Shown here: positions 1 through 6,571 of the stretch, piece after piece
How the letters are laid out: each line of letters opens with the position of its first letter
How positions within the stretch are numbered: position 1 is the stretch's first letter
Source: Deltaproteobacteria bacterium
Lineage (GTDB): Bacteria > Desulfobacterota > Syntrophia > Syntrophales > Smithellaceae
DNA length: 6,631 nucleotides
NCBI GenBank assembly: GCA_017860985.1
Contig: JAGFXG010000066.1
Location: forward strand, 1-6,631
Direction: 5' to 3'
Program-made: the position numbers and the translations under genes
Notes under the pieces: model-generated
Database searches by the model: none
The model's input: only the letters and a program-made list of their open reading frames with translations
Told to the model about the DNA's origin: nothing

Positions 1-700
1 TCATTTTGTTGATATTAAAGAAGCGGGTGATCCGGTGGAGAATGCCGCCTTTTATCAGGCCGAAGGTGCGGATGAACTGGCCATGCTGGATATCGCGGCC
101 ACGCTCGAAAACCGTAAAACGCGTTTGGAATGGGTCAGGAAGGTTTCGGCAGTGATCAGCATTCCGTTGACGGTCGGCGGCGGCATTTCCTCGATTGAGG
201 ATATTGAAATGGTTCTGGGCGCCGGGGCGAGCAAGGTCTCCATGAACAGTGCCGCGGTGAAAAATCCCGATCTGGTTCGTGAGGCGGCGAAGAAATTCGG
301 GTCGGACAAAATCACGGTAGCTATTGACGCGAAACGAAACGCGGCCATGACGTCCGGATTTGAGCTGGTGGTTTCCGGCGGTACGCTGCCCATCGCCAAA
401 GACGCGGTGGCCTGGGCCAAAACCTGCCAGGAACTGGGTGCGGGCGTGATTCTGCCCACCAGCATGGATGGTGATGGAACAAAGGCTGGTTATGATATTC
501 CCTTTACCAGGGCTGTCTCTTCTGCCGTGACTGTCCCTGTGGTGGCCTCAGGCGGTGCGGGTAAACTGGAAGATTTCTATGAAGCGGTGGTTGAAGGCGG
601 CGCCAGCGTTTTACTGGCCGCTTCAGTCTTTCATTTCCGCATGCTTAAAATTAAAGACGTCAAAGATTATTTGAGGGGAAAAGGGCTTGTCGTTGTCTGA
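1..700 (+). CDS. hisF: Imidazole glycerol phosphate synthase cyclase subunit HisF (5' end cut by window)
   Basis: HisF is the cyclase half of the cytoplasmic HisF-HisH complex. It uses ammonia from HisH to turn PRFAR into imidazole glycerol phosphate and AICAR, in histidine biosynthesis. The reading frame is open from base 2, with no start before the window edge; the GTG at 35 lies inside the conserved GDPVE segment and is not the true start. By alignment from memory with Thermotoga HisF, about 21 N-terminal residues are missing, including catalytic Asp11. The rest is a normal (beta/alpha)8 barrel: GADEL near fragment residue 23, the phosphate-binding TVGGGI, VAIDAK with the second catalytic Asp (equivalent to Asp130), TSMDGDGT, ASGGAGK and the C-terminal AASVFHF. 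It ends with TGA in the usual place. I see no terminator behind it, so read-through into the methyltransferase is possible. Confidence 0.96.
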   Translation, partial: HFVDIKEAGDPVENAAFYQAEGADELAMLDIAATLENRKTRLEWVRKVSAVISIPLTVGGGISSIEDIEMVLGAGASKVSMNSAAVKNPDLVREAAKKFGSDKITVAIDAKRNAAMTSGFELVVSGGTLPIAKDAVAWAKTCQELGAGVILPTSMDGDGTKAGYDIPFTRAVSSAVTVPVVASGGAGKLEDFYEAVVEGGASVLLAASVFHFRMLKIKDVKDYLRGKGLVVV

Positions 701-800
701 GTACAGAAAGACGCTTGCGTGCGGTCCTCATCTTGATGAGTGAAGGATACGGTGAGCTAAATAGATTCACGCCCCATATAGCTGACAGCTCATGTCGCCA

Positions 801-805
801 AAGGA
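801..805 (+). promoter_or_regulatory. Ribosome binding site deciding the methyltransferase start
   Basis: AAGGA lies 7 bases before the ATG at 813. The earlier in-frame ATG at 792 has no purine-rich Shine-Dalgarno sequence at a workable distance, so 813 is the preferred start. Confidence 0.6.
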
Positions 806-812
806 AAACCTG

Positions 813-1391
813 ATGAGTAAAATAGGCGATCTCCTGTTTTTCAGAAAACACCATGTTTGCCCCCGCTGGCTGTGCTTTACCTTTGATAACAGGATTCGCA
901 GACTTTTACAGGATCCTGATCGAATCATGAATTCCTTCATCCGGCCCGGCGATACTGTCGTAGATGTCGGCCCCGGCATCGGTTTTTTTACCATTGCGAT
1001 GGCTCGCCTCGTAGGAGACGGCGGACGGGTCATTGCCGTGGATATTCAGGAGAAAATGCTTAAAGCAATATTGGAGAGGGCCCAGAGAGCCGGGGTGTCA
1101 AACCGGATCAGAACGGTCCTGGCCGGTGAAAACTCACTGAATGTTACGGTTCTGGCTGATTTTATACTGGCTTTCTGGATGGCGCATGAAGTGCCGGATC
1201 AGGAGAGATTCTATGCCGGACTTCACACCATATTGAAAGAAGGCGGCAGATTTCTGCTGGCGGAACCTAAACTTCATGTAACCAAAACTCAATTCGACAT
1301 GTCGGTAAGCCTGGCTCAAAAATCCGGGTTTGATCTGCTGGAGAGACCCGCGATTTCTTTAAGTCATGCCGCTTTGTTTTTAAAACATTAA
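813..1391 (+). CDS. Small class I SAM-dependent methyltransferase, substrate unknown
   Basis: This is a 192-residue cytoplasmic protein with a Rossmann-type SAM-binding fold. Motif I is VDVGPGIGFF at about residues 50-59. The acidic end of strand beta2 is in VIAVDIQ (Asp at about 77), which should hold the SAM ribose. A strand with LADFILAFWMAHEVPD follows at about 114-129, then LKEGGRFLLAEPK near 141-153 (motif III region), and a short C-terminal sheet ending in a hydrophobic strand. The N-terminus carries a short CPRW segment (about 16-19) that I associate with an uncharacterised methyltransferase group common in deltaproteobacteria and archaea. I cannot name the substrate. An alternative start at 792 would add 7 residues. 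The gene lies 112 bases after hisF on the same strand and converges with the sensor gene, so it may be cotranscribed with hisF, though nothing shows a histidine role. Confidence 0.85.
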   Translation: MSKIGDLLFFRKHHVCPRWLCFTFDNRIRRLLQDPDRIMNSFIRPGDTVVDVGPGIGFFTIAMARLVGDGGRVIAVDIQEKMLKAILERAQRAGVSNRIRTVLAGENSLNVTVLADFILAFWMAHEVPDQERFYAGLHTILKEGGRFLLAEPKLHVTKTQFDMSVSLAQKSGFDLLERPAISLSHAALFLKH

Positions 1392-1414
1392 AGACGACAG
1401 AGAAGAGAACATTT

Positions 1415-1441
1415 AAATCAGGACCAATCGCCTGATTTTTT
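1415..1441 (+). terminator. Candidate intrinsic terminator after the methyltransferase
   Basis: AAATCAGG (1415-1422) and CCTGATTT (1431-1438) form an 8-bp perfect stem around an 8-base loop, and the T run continues to 1441. This suits Rho-independent termination of plus-strand transcription 24 bases after the methyltransferase stop. The stem is AT-rich, so it would be weak. It overlaps the stop codon of the convergent sensor gene. Read on the minus strand it lacks a good T tail. Confidence 0.5.
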
Positions 1442-4400
1442 AATCAGGCATCTTGTAATGCTTTTCACGGAACAGCCTGATACAGGCTTCGGCAGCCACG
1501 CTGTCGTAGAGAATTCCCTTGTTTTTTTCAATTTCCTCCAGAGCTGCCTGGATTCCAACAGCCGGCCGGTAGGGACGATTGGATGAGATGGCTTCCACGA
1601 CATCGGCAATCGCGATAATTTTTGATTCCAGCAGAAGCTCGTCTGCTTTCAGTTTGTTTGGATAACCCGAACCGTCTATACGTTCGTGGTGTTCCAGTAC
1701 GATGCGGGCAATCGGCCACGGAAATTCAATGTCTTTCAGTATGCTGTATCCTGCTTCTGAATGGGTCCTGATCAATTCAAATTCCAGGTTGGAAAGACGG
1801 GTCGGCTTGGTGAGGATTTCAGACGGAACGGAAATCTTTCCCAGGTCATGGATTATGCCTGCCAGGCGGATGCAGTCAATCTGGTCACGGGACATCTTCA
1901 TTTCCGTAGCGATGGAACGGGCCAGATCGGAAACCCGCCGCTGATGTCCAGCCGTATAGGGATCTCTGGCTTCCACGGTAGCGGACATGGCTTTGATGGT
2001 AGCGCCCAGTGACTTGCGAAGGCTTTGCAGACTGGCCTGGCGTTCCTGCTCCAGCTTCTTTTTAGGTGTAATGTCTTCCACGATACCATGATAAACCACA
2101 CCGCCTTTATTGTCCTTAACCGCTGTTATGCTCATGCTTACCCAGATGAGGCTTTTATCCTTGCGGTGAAGCTGCGTTTCGTAACTTTTAATACTGCCGT
2201 CCCGGCGGAGAATATCACGCACCTTCAGGAATTCATCAGGATCCGCGGCAACCTGTTTGGCGAGTTCGGTGATGTCACCGTAGACGTCTTGCGGCGAATC
2301 GTATCCGAGCATGGCGGCAAATGCGTTGTTCATAGATATTTTTTGAGTGTCGGGTGATGCCTGAAAGATGCCTTCCTGCGCGTTTTCAACTATGGACCGG
2401 TATTTGCGTTCACTTTCCAGGATTTCATCTTCCATTTGTTTACGGTCGGTGATGTCCTGAATCGTGCCGATCATGGTAATTGCATTGCCGTCCTGATCGT
2501 ACGTAAGTTCACCCTTCGCCTGGACCCAGCGTTCCTGTCCATCATTTTGCCTGACAATTCTTAATGAAGTATCAAAGAGGCGCTTCCTGTGAATTTTAAT
2601 TGTTTCATACAGGAATCGTTTTATGTCTTGTCGTTCGTCAGGATGGATCAGGTTGAACCAGCCCTGCGGAGTTTTCTGATAATTTTCATCAATCCCGAGG
2701 ATGTTGTCAAGGACCCGAGAGCTGATCCACCGGCCGGTCCTGGAATCGACCTTATAAGAGCCGATCTGGGCAACTTCCTGAGATTTGATCAGAAAGTATT
2801 GATTTTGTCTGAGTTCATCCTCTGCATGTTTGCGTTCGGTGATGTCGCGAACAATCCCCATGAAGCCTATTTTGTTACCGGCCGAATCCTTTCGAAGTGC
2901 AACGGAAGCTTCAATAAATACGATGTTCCCGTCCTTTCTTCTAACCTGCCAATCGAAGGCCTTAGTGGGTATTTCTGTCCGGTAAACTTGATTGAACGTT
3001 TCATAAAGTTTTCTGGCATTTTCTTCATCTGCGTACTGCCGGTTGTTCATCCCCATCAGTTCTTCTTTGGGATATCCCCAGATCCGGCACATGGAATCAT
3101 TGAAAAAGGTCAGGTTGCCGGCCAGGTCCACCTCATAATAGCCGTTATCAATACTGTCCAGGATGGTTTTGTATTTTTCTTCTCTTTCACGAAGGTCAGC
3201 CTCCATCTGCTTGCGTCCGGAGATGTCCAGAGAAATGCCCCGGAAGCCGATGGGATTGCCTCTTGCATCATTGATGACAGATGCAGAAACCTCGCAGTAA
3301 TGTTTATCTCCGTTTTTCTTGATGTACTCGATTTCATATCTGGCGGGTTGTCCGGTCTTGTAAATGTTCGCGTAGATCTGCCGGGCTTTTGCGGTCATGG
3401 ATTCATTGGTATAGCGCCGGAAACTCATGCCGATTGCTTCTTCACGTGTATAGCCCAGTTTTTGGCAGTGAGCGTCATTGACAAAAGTAACCTTGCCTTT
3501 CAGGTCAAGTTCAAAATAACCTTCTTCAATATTTTCCATCAAAATGCGGTATCGCTCTTCTTCTTTTTTCCGCTCGGTTACATCCCGCGATACGATGCTG
3601 AAACCGATCGGTTTGCCGTCACCATTCCGCATGAGAGCGCCTGAGGTTTCTGTGTACCGTATTGAGCCGTCTTTAGCGATCAATGAAACTTCAACGTTTT
3701 TAAAGGGGGTCCCTGTTTGATAAACCTCCTTGAAGCAATCATTCATTTTGTGGCCGGATTCTTTATCGCAGCACTTCTGATAGTTCATCCCGATCAAGTT
3801 CGCTTTAGGGTATCCAAGATAGTGCACCAGCGAATCATTGACAAAAACAAAGTTACCGGCCAGATCAAGTTCAAAATATTCATCGTCAATATCTTCCAGG
3901 ACAGTGCGGTATCTTTCCTCTCTTTTTTCCAGGGCTTCTTCTGCGGCTTTTCGGTCGGTGATGTCGCGCACGATGCCCTGAAATCCGATTTTGCTGCCTT
4001 TGCGGTCTTTTCTTAACGTAATGGAGGTTTCAACGAATTTTAAATCGCCTTTTTTCGTATAAAGCTCATGTACGAATCTTTTTATGCCCCGACCGGTTGT
4101 ATAAACTTTATGGTAGATGGCGTGCATTTCTTTTGCCGTTTTTTCGCTTACATATTGCCGGTAGTTCAGGCCCATGATTTCTTTCTTGTTGCGGCCTGCA
4201 ATACGGCATAAAGAATCGTTAAAAAAAGTGATGCTGCCGGCCAGGTCTGATTCATAATAGCCGTCTTCAATATTGTTCAGGATCGCTTGAAATTTTTCTT
4301 CATTGGTGTGCAGAGTCGCCTTCAGGTTTTTGATTTCTTTGCGCGCATTGCTGTCGGCGGACGGAACTTTTTCTTTTTGTGCCGGCTTGGATTTTTTTAT

Positions 4401-4454
4401 TGGCGAGGCGGATTTTTTCAGGCTCTTTTTTTCAGGCGGTGTTTTGGACTTCAT
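1440..4454 (-). CDS. Six-PAS sensor protein with C-terminal HD-GYP c-di-GMP phosphodiesterase domain
   Basis: This 1004-residue protein has no membrane segment or signal peptide, so it should be cytoplasmic. A Lys/Pro/Ser-rich tail (1-46; 11 Lys in the first 29 residues) leads into six PAS domains at about 52-169, 179-296, 300-415, 425-542, 551-672 and 682-799. Each ends with a DIT-x-RK-like motif (DITDRK, DVTERK, DISGRK, DITERK, DITDRK, DITPKK) and a short helical linker. PAS5 is of the PAS_3 type, with GWFNLIHPDER near 598-608. The HD-GYP domain (about 810-1000) keeps the metal and catalytic residues: His837, HDLGK at 869-873, His898, HH at 922-923, DGSGYP at 927-932 and Asp951. It is therefore predicted to hydrolyse c-di-GMP to pGpG or GMP. 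There is no GGDEF, EAL, kinase or receiver domain. The ATG start has a GGAG Shine-Dalgarno 7-8 bases upstream. Ligands and cofactors of the PAS domains are unknown. Confidence 0.93.
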   Translation of the reverse strand: MKSKTPPEKKSLKKSASPIKKSKPAQKEKVPSADSNARKEIKNLKATLHTNEEKFQAILNNIEDGYYESDLAGSITFFNDSLCRIAGRNKKEIMGLNYRQYVSEKTAKEMHAIYHKVYTTGRGIKRFVHELYTKKGDLKFVETSITLRKDRKGSKIGFQGIVRDITDRKAAEEALEKREERYRTVLEDIDDEYFELDLAGNFVFVNDSLVHYLGYPKANLIGMNYQKCCDKESGHKMNDCFKEVYQTGTPFKNVEVSLIAKDGSIRYTETSGALMRNGDGKPIGFSIVSRDVTERKKEEERYRILMENIEEGYFELDLKGKVTFVNDAHCQKLGYTREEAIGMSFRRYTNESMTAKARQIYANIYKTGQPARYEIEYIKKNGDKHYCEVSASVINDARGNPIGFRGISLDISGRKQMEADLREREEKYKTILDSIDNGYYEVDLAGNLTFFNDSMCRIWGYPKEELMGMNNRQYADEENARKLYETFNQVYRTEIPTKAFDWQVRRKDGNIVFIEASVALRKDSAGNKIGFMGIVRDITERKHAEDELRQNQYFLIKSQEVAQIGSYKVDSRTGRWISSRVLDNILGIDENYQKTPQGWFNLIHPDERQDIKRFLYETIKIHRKRLFDTSLRIVRQNDGQERWVQAKGELTYDQDGNAITMIGTIQDITDRKQMEDEILESERKYRSIVENAQEGIFQASPDTQKISMNNAFAAMLGYDSPQDVYGDITELAKQVAADPDEFLKVRDILRRDGSIKSYETQLHRKDKSLIWVSMSITAVKDNKGGVVYHGIVEDITPKKKLEQERQASLQSLRKSLGATIKAMSATVEARDPYTAGHQRRVSDLARSIATEMKMSRDQIDCIRLAGIIHDLGKISVPSEILTKPTRLSNLEFELIRTHSEAGYSILKDIEFPWPIARIVLEHHERIDGSGYPNKLKADELLLESKIIAIADVVEAISSNRPYRPAVGIQAALEEIEKNKGILYDSVAAEACIRLFREKHYKMPD

Positions 4455-4585
4455 TTATTATCTCCAGTTTGAAACTGCAGCCGATTCCTGGTGTCACGAA
4501 TAATTTGAATTTCTGAACATCCTGAACCGCTATCAAAAATTACAGTGGATATCGGCATCATCAAAAGCCTTCAGTCATACTTTAT

Positions 4586-4614
4586 ATTGTTACTCAAAAT
4601 TGATTTAAAGTCAA
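4586..4614 (-). promoter_or_regulatory. Candidate sigma70 promoter for the PAS/HD-GYP gene
   Basis: On the minus strand, TTGACT (4614-4609) is followed after 17 bases by AACAAT (4591-4586), giving five of six and four of six matches to the consensus hexamers. TATAAA sits a few bases further on (4586-4581) but at too long a spacing. It would give a leader of roughly 125 bases. The -35 hexamer is also one arm of an inverted repeat with TTGACT on the plus strand at 4629-4634. Confidence 0.35.
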
Positions 4615-4638
4615 GGCCATAGGATTATTTGACTATTT

Positions 4639-4678
4639 AATGTATTCTCCTGTGTTGAAAATAAATGTATTCACCTGT
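4639..4678 (+). repeat. Two-copy 15-bp direct repeat over the cupin promoter (operator candidate)
   Basis: AATGTATTCTCCTGT (4639-4653) recurs as AATGTATTCACCTGT (4664-4678), matching at 14 of 15 bases with a 25-bp period. One copy lies immediately upstream of the -35 hexamer; the other fills most of the spacer and touches the -10. That placement fits a repressor or activator site, but no regulator gene is visible nearby. Confidence 0.55.
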
Positions 4679-4683
4679 AATAT
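4655..4683 (+). promoter_or_regulatory. Candidate sigma70 promoter for the cupin gene
   Basis: TTGAAA (4655-4660) and TAATAT (4678-4683) are separated by exactly 17 bases. A start near 4690 would give a leader of about 70 bases before the ATG. It is the best-looking promoter in the window, and a direct repeat overlaps it. Confidence 0.55.
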
Positions 4684-4744
4684 TATCTGAAGATTTTGCA
4701 TTGAGGATTCCGGATTGAAACTGAAGAGAAATCTGTAACGCCAG

Positions 4745-4750
4745 AGGAGG
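4745..4750 (+). promoter_or_regulatory. Strong Shine-Dalgarno of the cupin gene
   Basis: AGGAGG ends 9 bases before the ATG at 4760 and 6 bases before an adjacent in-frame GTG at 4757. Both starts are workable and differ by a single residue; I prefer the ATG. Confidence 0.7.
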
Positions 4751-4759
4751 TGTATTGTG

Positions 4760-5215
4760 ATGCCGGCGAAAAACCGAATGTGGCTGTGGGCAGCTGTGAT
4801 GCTCGTAATTCCCTTTAGCGCCTCAGCAGACGATTATGATACGGGGGTTCAGGGAAAGGTCATTCTCCAGACAGACAAAATGAGCAACGGAGAGCCGATT
4901 GATTATCTGGATAAGGACCGTCCCATGGTAACCGTCATGACGGTGGAGATCTCGCCGGGCAAAGGGACGGGTTGGCACAGTCATCCGATGGAGGTTTATG
5001 CTTACGTATTGTCCGGACGTCTGACTGTTGAAATGGAAGGCGGAAAAACAACCGAGTTTAAAAAAGGGGATGCGATTATCGAAGTCGTCAATCTTAAACA
5101 CAAGGGATTCAACAAGGGAAAAATTCCGGTCAAACTCGTTGTCTTTTATCTTGGCGGAGAAGGTATGCCCAACGTGATCAAGGCCGAGCCCTCAACCTTA
5201 AACCTTGCGCCTTGA
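4760..5215 (+). CDS. Exported single-domain cupin protein
   Basis: This 151-residue protein begins with a Sec-type signal peptide: basic start (PAKNR), hydrophobic core (about residues 7-19), and an A-S-A site with cleavage predicted before DDYDTG at about residue 24. The mature part is a small double-stranded beta-helix. Cupin motif 1 is GTGWHSHPMEVYAYVLSG (about 69-86), giving metal ligands His73, His75 and Glu78. Motif 2 is GDAIIEVVNLKHKGFN (about 103-118), giving His114. All four ligands are present, so it probably binds a divalent metal in the periplasm. The reaction is unknown; it could be a small-molecule binding protein, an isomerase or a dioxygenase-like enzyme. The gene is transcribed away from the PAS/HD-GYP gene. 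Its last residues (roughly STLNLAP) and its stop codon are read from a heptanucleotide repeat, so the original C-terminus may have been altered. Similar secreted cupin_2 proteins are common and mostly uncharacterised. Confidence 0.88.
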   Translation: MPAKNRMWLWAAVMLVIPFSASADDYDTGVQGKVILQTDKMSNGEPIDYLDKDRPMVTVMTVEISPGKGTGWHSHPMEVYAYVLSGRLTVEMEGGKTTEFKKGDAIIEVVNLKHKGFNKGKIPVKLVVFYLGGEGMPNVIKAEPSTLNLAP

Positions 5216-5234
5216 ACCTTGCCCCTTTCGCCTT
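5193..5234 (+). repeat. Six-unit heptanucleotide tandem repeat, NNNCCTT
   Basis: Six consecutive 7-base units each end in CCTT: CAACCTT, AAACCTT, GCGCCTT, GAACCTT, GCCCCTT, TCGCCTT. A degenerate unit (GAGCCCT) may precede them at 5186-5192. The array starts inside the cupin gene, and the junction of units 3 and 4 makes its TGA stop. Repeats of the AACCTTG type occur between genes in various bacteria, from memory. Confidence 0.75.
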
Positions 5235-5254
5235 CTGTCGCTGAGCTTGTCGAA
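5233..5254. repeat. Short motif resembling a common dispersed intergenic repeat
   Basis: CTGAGCTTGTCGAA (5241-5254), preceded by TTCTGTCG, reads on the other strand as TTCGACAAGCTCAG. I recall this motif as frequent between genes in many environmental bacterial genomes. It sits between two convergent stop codons, directly after the heptamer array. It contains TGTCG twice (5236-5240 and 5248-5252). I see only one copy in the window, so the repeat status is from memory, not shown here. Confidence 0.4.
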
Positions 5255-5263
5255 TCGTTTCTT

Positions 5264-5683
5264 CTACTCCCCGATGATTTTCACGAGCACTCGTTTTTTT
5301 CTGCCGCCGTCAAACTCACCGTAGAAAATCTGTTCCCAGGGACCGAAGTCGAGTTTGCCCCTGGTTACGGCGACGACCACTTCACGTCCCATAATCTGTC
5401 TTTTCAGGTGCGCATCTCCGTTGTCTTCGCCGGTGCGGTTGTGCCGGTAAAAGGACACCGGCGCGTGCGGCGCGAGTTTTTCCAGCCAGTCTTCATAATC
5501 CTGATGCAAACCCGCCTCATCATCGTTGATAAAGACAGACGCCGTAATATGCATGGCATTGACCAGCACAAGGCCTTCCTGAATGTTGCTTTTCCTCAGG
5601 GCCTCATTCACTTTGCCGGTAATATTGATAAAAGCCCGCCTGCCGGGGACGTTAAACCATAGCTCTTCTCGATAGGATTTCAT
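5264..5683 (-). CDS. yjbQ: YjbQ/UPF0047 family protein
   Basis: At 139 residues this matches the usual length of the YjbQ family (about 135-140), a compact beta-barrel-like trimeric cytoplasmic protein. Family marks are all present: the N-terminal [12 protein letters not shown], the [13 protein letters not shown] segment (His45, Thr47, near 44-56), the [15 protein letters not shown] block (about 80-94) with His81 and His92, and the C-terminal signature [18 protein letters not shown] (about 109-126). E. coli YjbQ has been reported to have weak thiamin phosphate synthase activity, but the true role of the family is unsettled. The ATG has a GAGG Shine-Dalgarno 8 bases upstream. It runs divergently from yebC and convergently with the cupin gene, whose stop lies 48 bases away. 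I see no hairpin terminator after it. Confidence 0.92.
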   Translation of the reverse strand: MKSYREELWFNVPGRRAFINITGKVNEALRKSNIQEGLVLVNAMHITASVFINDDEAGLHQDYEDWLEKLAPHAPVSFYRHNRTGEDNGDAHLKRQIMGREVVVAVTRGKLDFGPWEQIFYGEFDGGRKKRVLVKIIGE

Positions 5684-5787
5684 AAAGTGAACCTCACGGT
5701 GAAAATGTAATTAACTTTACAAGCTTATTGCCTTATGCTATGCAGCAAAAAAATATGCAAGATTATCTTTTCCAGGAGTGAAAGAAT
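5684..5787. promoter_or_regulatory. Divergent promoter region of yjbQ and yebC
   Basis: This 104-base AT-rich gap must drive both genes. The best plus-strand match is TTAACT followed after 17 bases by TATGCT, four of six in each hexamer, so the promoter cannot be placed with confidence. The yebC Shine-Dalgarno AGGAG (5774-5778) is clear, 9 bases before its ATG. Confidence 0.3.
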
Positions 5788-6537
5788 ATGTCCGGCCATT
5801 CAAAGTGGAGCACCATCAAAAGGAAAAAAGGGGCAATTGACGCCAAGCGCGGCAAGATTTTCACCAAAATTATCAAGGAAATTACTCTGGCGGCTCGTCT
5901 GGGTGGGGGGGACATTGAAGGCAACGCCCGTTTGAGACAGGCGGTTATGGCGGCCAAGGAAGAAAACATGCCCAAGGATAATATCGACAGGGCAATTAAA
6001 AAAGGAACAGGCGGCGGTGAGGGTGCGGCAGCTTATGAAGAAATCACTTATGAAGGTTACGGTCCCGGGGGATCGGCAGTCATTGTCGATATCATGACGG
6101 ACAATAAAAACCGGACAGTGGCGGAAATCCGTCACATTTTTTCCAAACATGGCGGTAATCTGGGTGAAAACGGATGTGTGTCATGGATGTTCGCGAAAAA
6201 AGGGAGTATCGTGATCGATAAAAAAGCCATCGCCGAAGATGAGCTCCTGGAACTGGTGCTGGAAGCCGGGGCGGAAGATGTGAGAACGGAAGGCAGCGAG
6301 TTTGAAGTAATCACTGAGCCGGCGGCTTTTGAAGCAGTTAAAAAAGCCATTGACGAAAAGGGCATCAAACACCTGTCGGCATCCATCAGCAAAATCCCTT
6401 CCAATACCGTTAACCTGGATGCAGGCAAGGCGGAGTCCATGCTGAAAATGATGGAAAAGCTGGAAGACAACGATGATGTACAGAACGTTTACTCCAATTT
6501 TGACATTGATGAAGATGTTATGGAAAAATTGAGTTAG
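5788..6537 (+). CDS. yebC: YebC/PmpR (TACO1) family protein
   Basis: This complete 249-residue protein is of normal family length. It opens with the hallmark [20 protein letters not shown] and continues with [12 protein letters not shown], then [20 protein letters not shown] (about 47-66), [16 protein letters not shown] (about 88-95), TDNKNRT (104-110) and [15 protein letters not shown] (about 121-135). It ends in the acidic C-terminal domain ([10 protein letters not shown]). The family was first described as transcriptional regulators (PmpR). The mitochondrial homologue TACO1 and more recent bacterial work point to a ribosome-associated role that helps translation of proline-rich stretches. 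The AGGAG ribosome site and ATG are unambiguous. It lies 34 bases before ruvC on the same strand, a widespread linkage, and the two are probably cotranscribed. Confidence 0.97.
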   Translation: MSGHSKWSTIKRKKGAIDAKRGKIFTKIIKEITLAARLGGGDIEGNARLRQAVMAAKEENMPKDNIDRAIKKGTGGGEGAAAYEEITYEGYGPGGSAVIVDIMTDNKNRTVAEIRHIFSKHGGNLGENGCVSWMFAKKGSIVIDKKAIAEDELLELVLEAGAEDVRTEGSEFEVITEPAAFEAVKKAIDEKGIKHLSASISKIPSNTVNLDAGKAESMLKMMEKLEDNDDVQNVYSNFDIDEDVMEKLS

Positions 6538-6571
6538 GAAGCAAACCTGGTTTTTAACGAAAGCTGATATT

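Larger units (their letters stand above)
4455..4759. other. Divergent intergenic region between the sensor and cupin genes
   Basis: This 305-base AT-rich stretch has no credible gene on either strand. It holds the Shine-Dalgarno of the sensor gene (about 4462-4465), a candidate promoter for each direction, a 6-bp inverted repeat (AGTCAA 4609-4614 with TTGACT 4629-4634), and a 15-bp direct repeat lying over the cupin promoter. I see no convincing riboswitch or terminator in it. Confidence 0.6.

Noticed and set aside
35..700. GTG at 35 as a true start of hisF
   Set aside because: HisF-specific sequence (HFVDIKEAGDP) continues upstream in frame to the window edge, so the start lies outside.
727..740. 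CTCATC-TT-GATGAG palindrome after hisF
   Set aside because: The stem is short, the loop is too tight, and no T run follows, so it does not support a terminator.
2589..3644. Plus-strand open frame of 351 codons opposite the sensor gene
   Set aside because: It lies antisense to PAS domains with clear motifs, its product matches no family I recognise, and it has no ribosome site. It is a shadow of the real minus-strand gene.
1440..4454. Repeated sequence blocks inside the large gene, considered as a nucleotide repeat array
   Set aside because: The repetition is at protein level from divergent PAS domains of about 120 residues. It is not a CRISPR or a DNA tandem repeat.
4609..4634. AGTCAA/TTGACT inverted repeat as a defined operator
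   Set aside because: Only 6-bp arms with a 14-base gap. It coincides with a -35 hexamer and could arise by chance in AT-rich DNA, so it is mentioned only as context.
5219..5662. Plus-strand open frame of 147 codons opposite yjbQ
   Set aside because: It is antisense to a clear YjbQ protein and begins inside the CCTT repeat, with no family signature.
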